The notes under the pieces were generated by a model. The model worked only from the letters and a program-made list of their open reading frames with translations. It was not told the DNA's origin and made no database searches. A stretch of 5,934 nt of DNA, taken from Pseudoxanthomonas sp. (lineage in GTDB: Bacteria > Pseudomonadota > Gammaproteobacteria > Xanthomonadales > Xanthomonadaceae). The position numbers and the translations under genes were made by a program. Location: positions 1 through 5,934 of the forward strand of contig JAJAZJ010000002.1 of the NCBI GenBank assembly GCA_026785795.1, in the 5' to 3' direction. Below, piece after piece: positions 5,380-5,934 of the stretch (position 1 is its first letter; the number at the start of each line of letters is the position of its first letter).

Positions 5380-5934
5380 ATGACTGACCATAAAGAGTCC
5401 CGCGACCCGAACCGTGACCCGATCTCTGGCGCACACGGTTCGCATCCCATCGGCGTAGGTGTGGGCGGCGTCGCCGGTGGCGCGGCGGCCGGCGCACTGG
5501 CTGGAACCGTGTTTGGCCCGATCGGTACCCTGATCGGCGCAGCCGCCGGCGTCGTCGTCGGCGCCGCAGCGGGCAAGGGAGTGGCCGAGCGCATCGACCC
5601 GACCGGTGAGACCGAATACTGGCGCGAGGAGCACAAGAACCGTCCCTACGTGGACAAAGACCGCGATTTCGATCGCGACTACGCTTCAGCCTACGGCCTT
5701 GGCCTGCAGGGTCGCGAGCAGTACGCGGGCCGCAGCTGGGACGACAGCCAGGTTGACCTGCAGAAGGACTGGGACAGTTCGCGCGGCACTTCGACCCTCG
5801 ACTGGAAACAGGCGCACGATGCGGTCAAGGATTCGTGGGACCGTGCAGACCGCACTTACAGTACTTACGGCCAGAGCGACGAGTACTTTGAATCCCGCTT
5901 TGACGGCGTGGAGTACCGCGGCGCGGACGAGACC
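5380..5934 (+). CDS. Glycine-zipper protein with Trp-repeat C-terminal region (3'-truncated by window edge)
   Basis: Open frame of 185 codons running off the window; no stop is seen. After a short polar N-terminus (about 20 residues, no signal peptide) comes a Gly/Ala/Val segment, residues 24-69, with glycines every fourth position: 30, 34, 38, 42, 46, then 49, 53, 57, 61, 65. This is a glycine-zipper pattern, often able to insert in membranes or self-associate. A short RIDPTGETEYWREEHKNRPY link leads to an acidic, Tyr/Trp/Asp-rich part with AYGLG at 104-108 and tryptophans at 120, 131, 142 and 153, exactly 11 apart. Similar proteins are widespread in bacteria as conserved hypotheticals; I know no established function. 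It has its own upstream region and strong ribosome binding site, so it is probably a separate, possibly stress-related, transcription unit; the stress link is inference only. Confidence 0.85.
   Translation, partial: MTDHKESRDPNRDPISGAHGSHPIGVGVGGVAGGAAAGALAGTVFGPIGTLIGAAAGVVVGAAAGKGVAERIDPTGETEYWREEHKNRPYVDKDRDFDRDYASAYGLGLQGREQYAGRSWDDSQVDLQKDWDSSRGTSTLDWKQAHDAVKDSWDRADRTYSTYGQSDEYFESRFDGVEYRGADET

Noticed and set aside
5275..5636. Reverse-strand frames opposite the glycine-zipper gene
   Set aside because: The + strand frame has a strong ribosome binding site and a clear glycine zipper; the reverse products are Ala-rich mirrors of the Gly/Ala codons.

Overview
The window is one continuous stretch of GC-rich chromosomal DNA with every recognisable gene on the + strand. 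Gene density, GC-rich third codon positions, short overlaps and the gene set suggest a gammaproteobacterium of the Xanthomonas/Stenotrophomonas/Lysobacter group. This is judged from overall likeness only; no rRNA or other phylogenetic marker is present. I see no mobile element, tRNA, rRNA or CRISPR array.

Layout. (1) 1-1932: two translationally coupled ergothioneine genes. The 3' part of egtB (iron-dependent sulfoxide synthase; its start lies outside the window) is followed by a complete egtD (histidine N-alpha-trimethyltransferase). (2) 1974-2729: a flavodoxin-like/NAD(P)H-dependent FMN reductase family gene with a good ribosome binding site 41 bp after egtD, plausibly in the same transcript. 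(3) 2803-3642: a NYN (PIN-like) nuclease-type domain joined by an Ala/Pro/Lys linker to an OST-HTH/LOTUS domain, probably RNA-directed. (4) 3656-5076: a DUF938-type SAM-dependent methyltransferase and a C-factor-like short-chain dehydrogenase, overlapping by ATGA. (5) 5077-5379: the only long non-coding gap, with three inverted repeats. (6) 5380 to the edge: a soluble-start protein with a glycine-zipper segment and a charged C-terminal part carrying tryptophans exactly every 11 residues; its 3' end is outside the window.

How the genes work together. EgtD makes hercynine from histidine and S-adenosylmethionine; EgtB then adds a sulfur donor with O2 to give a hercynyl-cysteine-type sulfoxide. 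The last step, C-S lysis by a PLP enzyme (EgtE), is not encoded here, nor are EgtA or EgtC. The remaining genes have no evident biochemical link to ergothioneine. I see no clearly new multi-gene defence or mobile system. The most interesting items are the NYN-LOTUS protein, the flavoprotein beside egtBD, the overlapping hairpins after the dehydrogenase gene, and the 11-residue tryptophan periodicity of the last protein.
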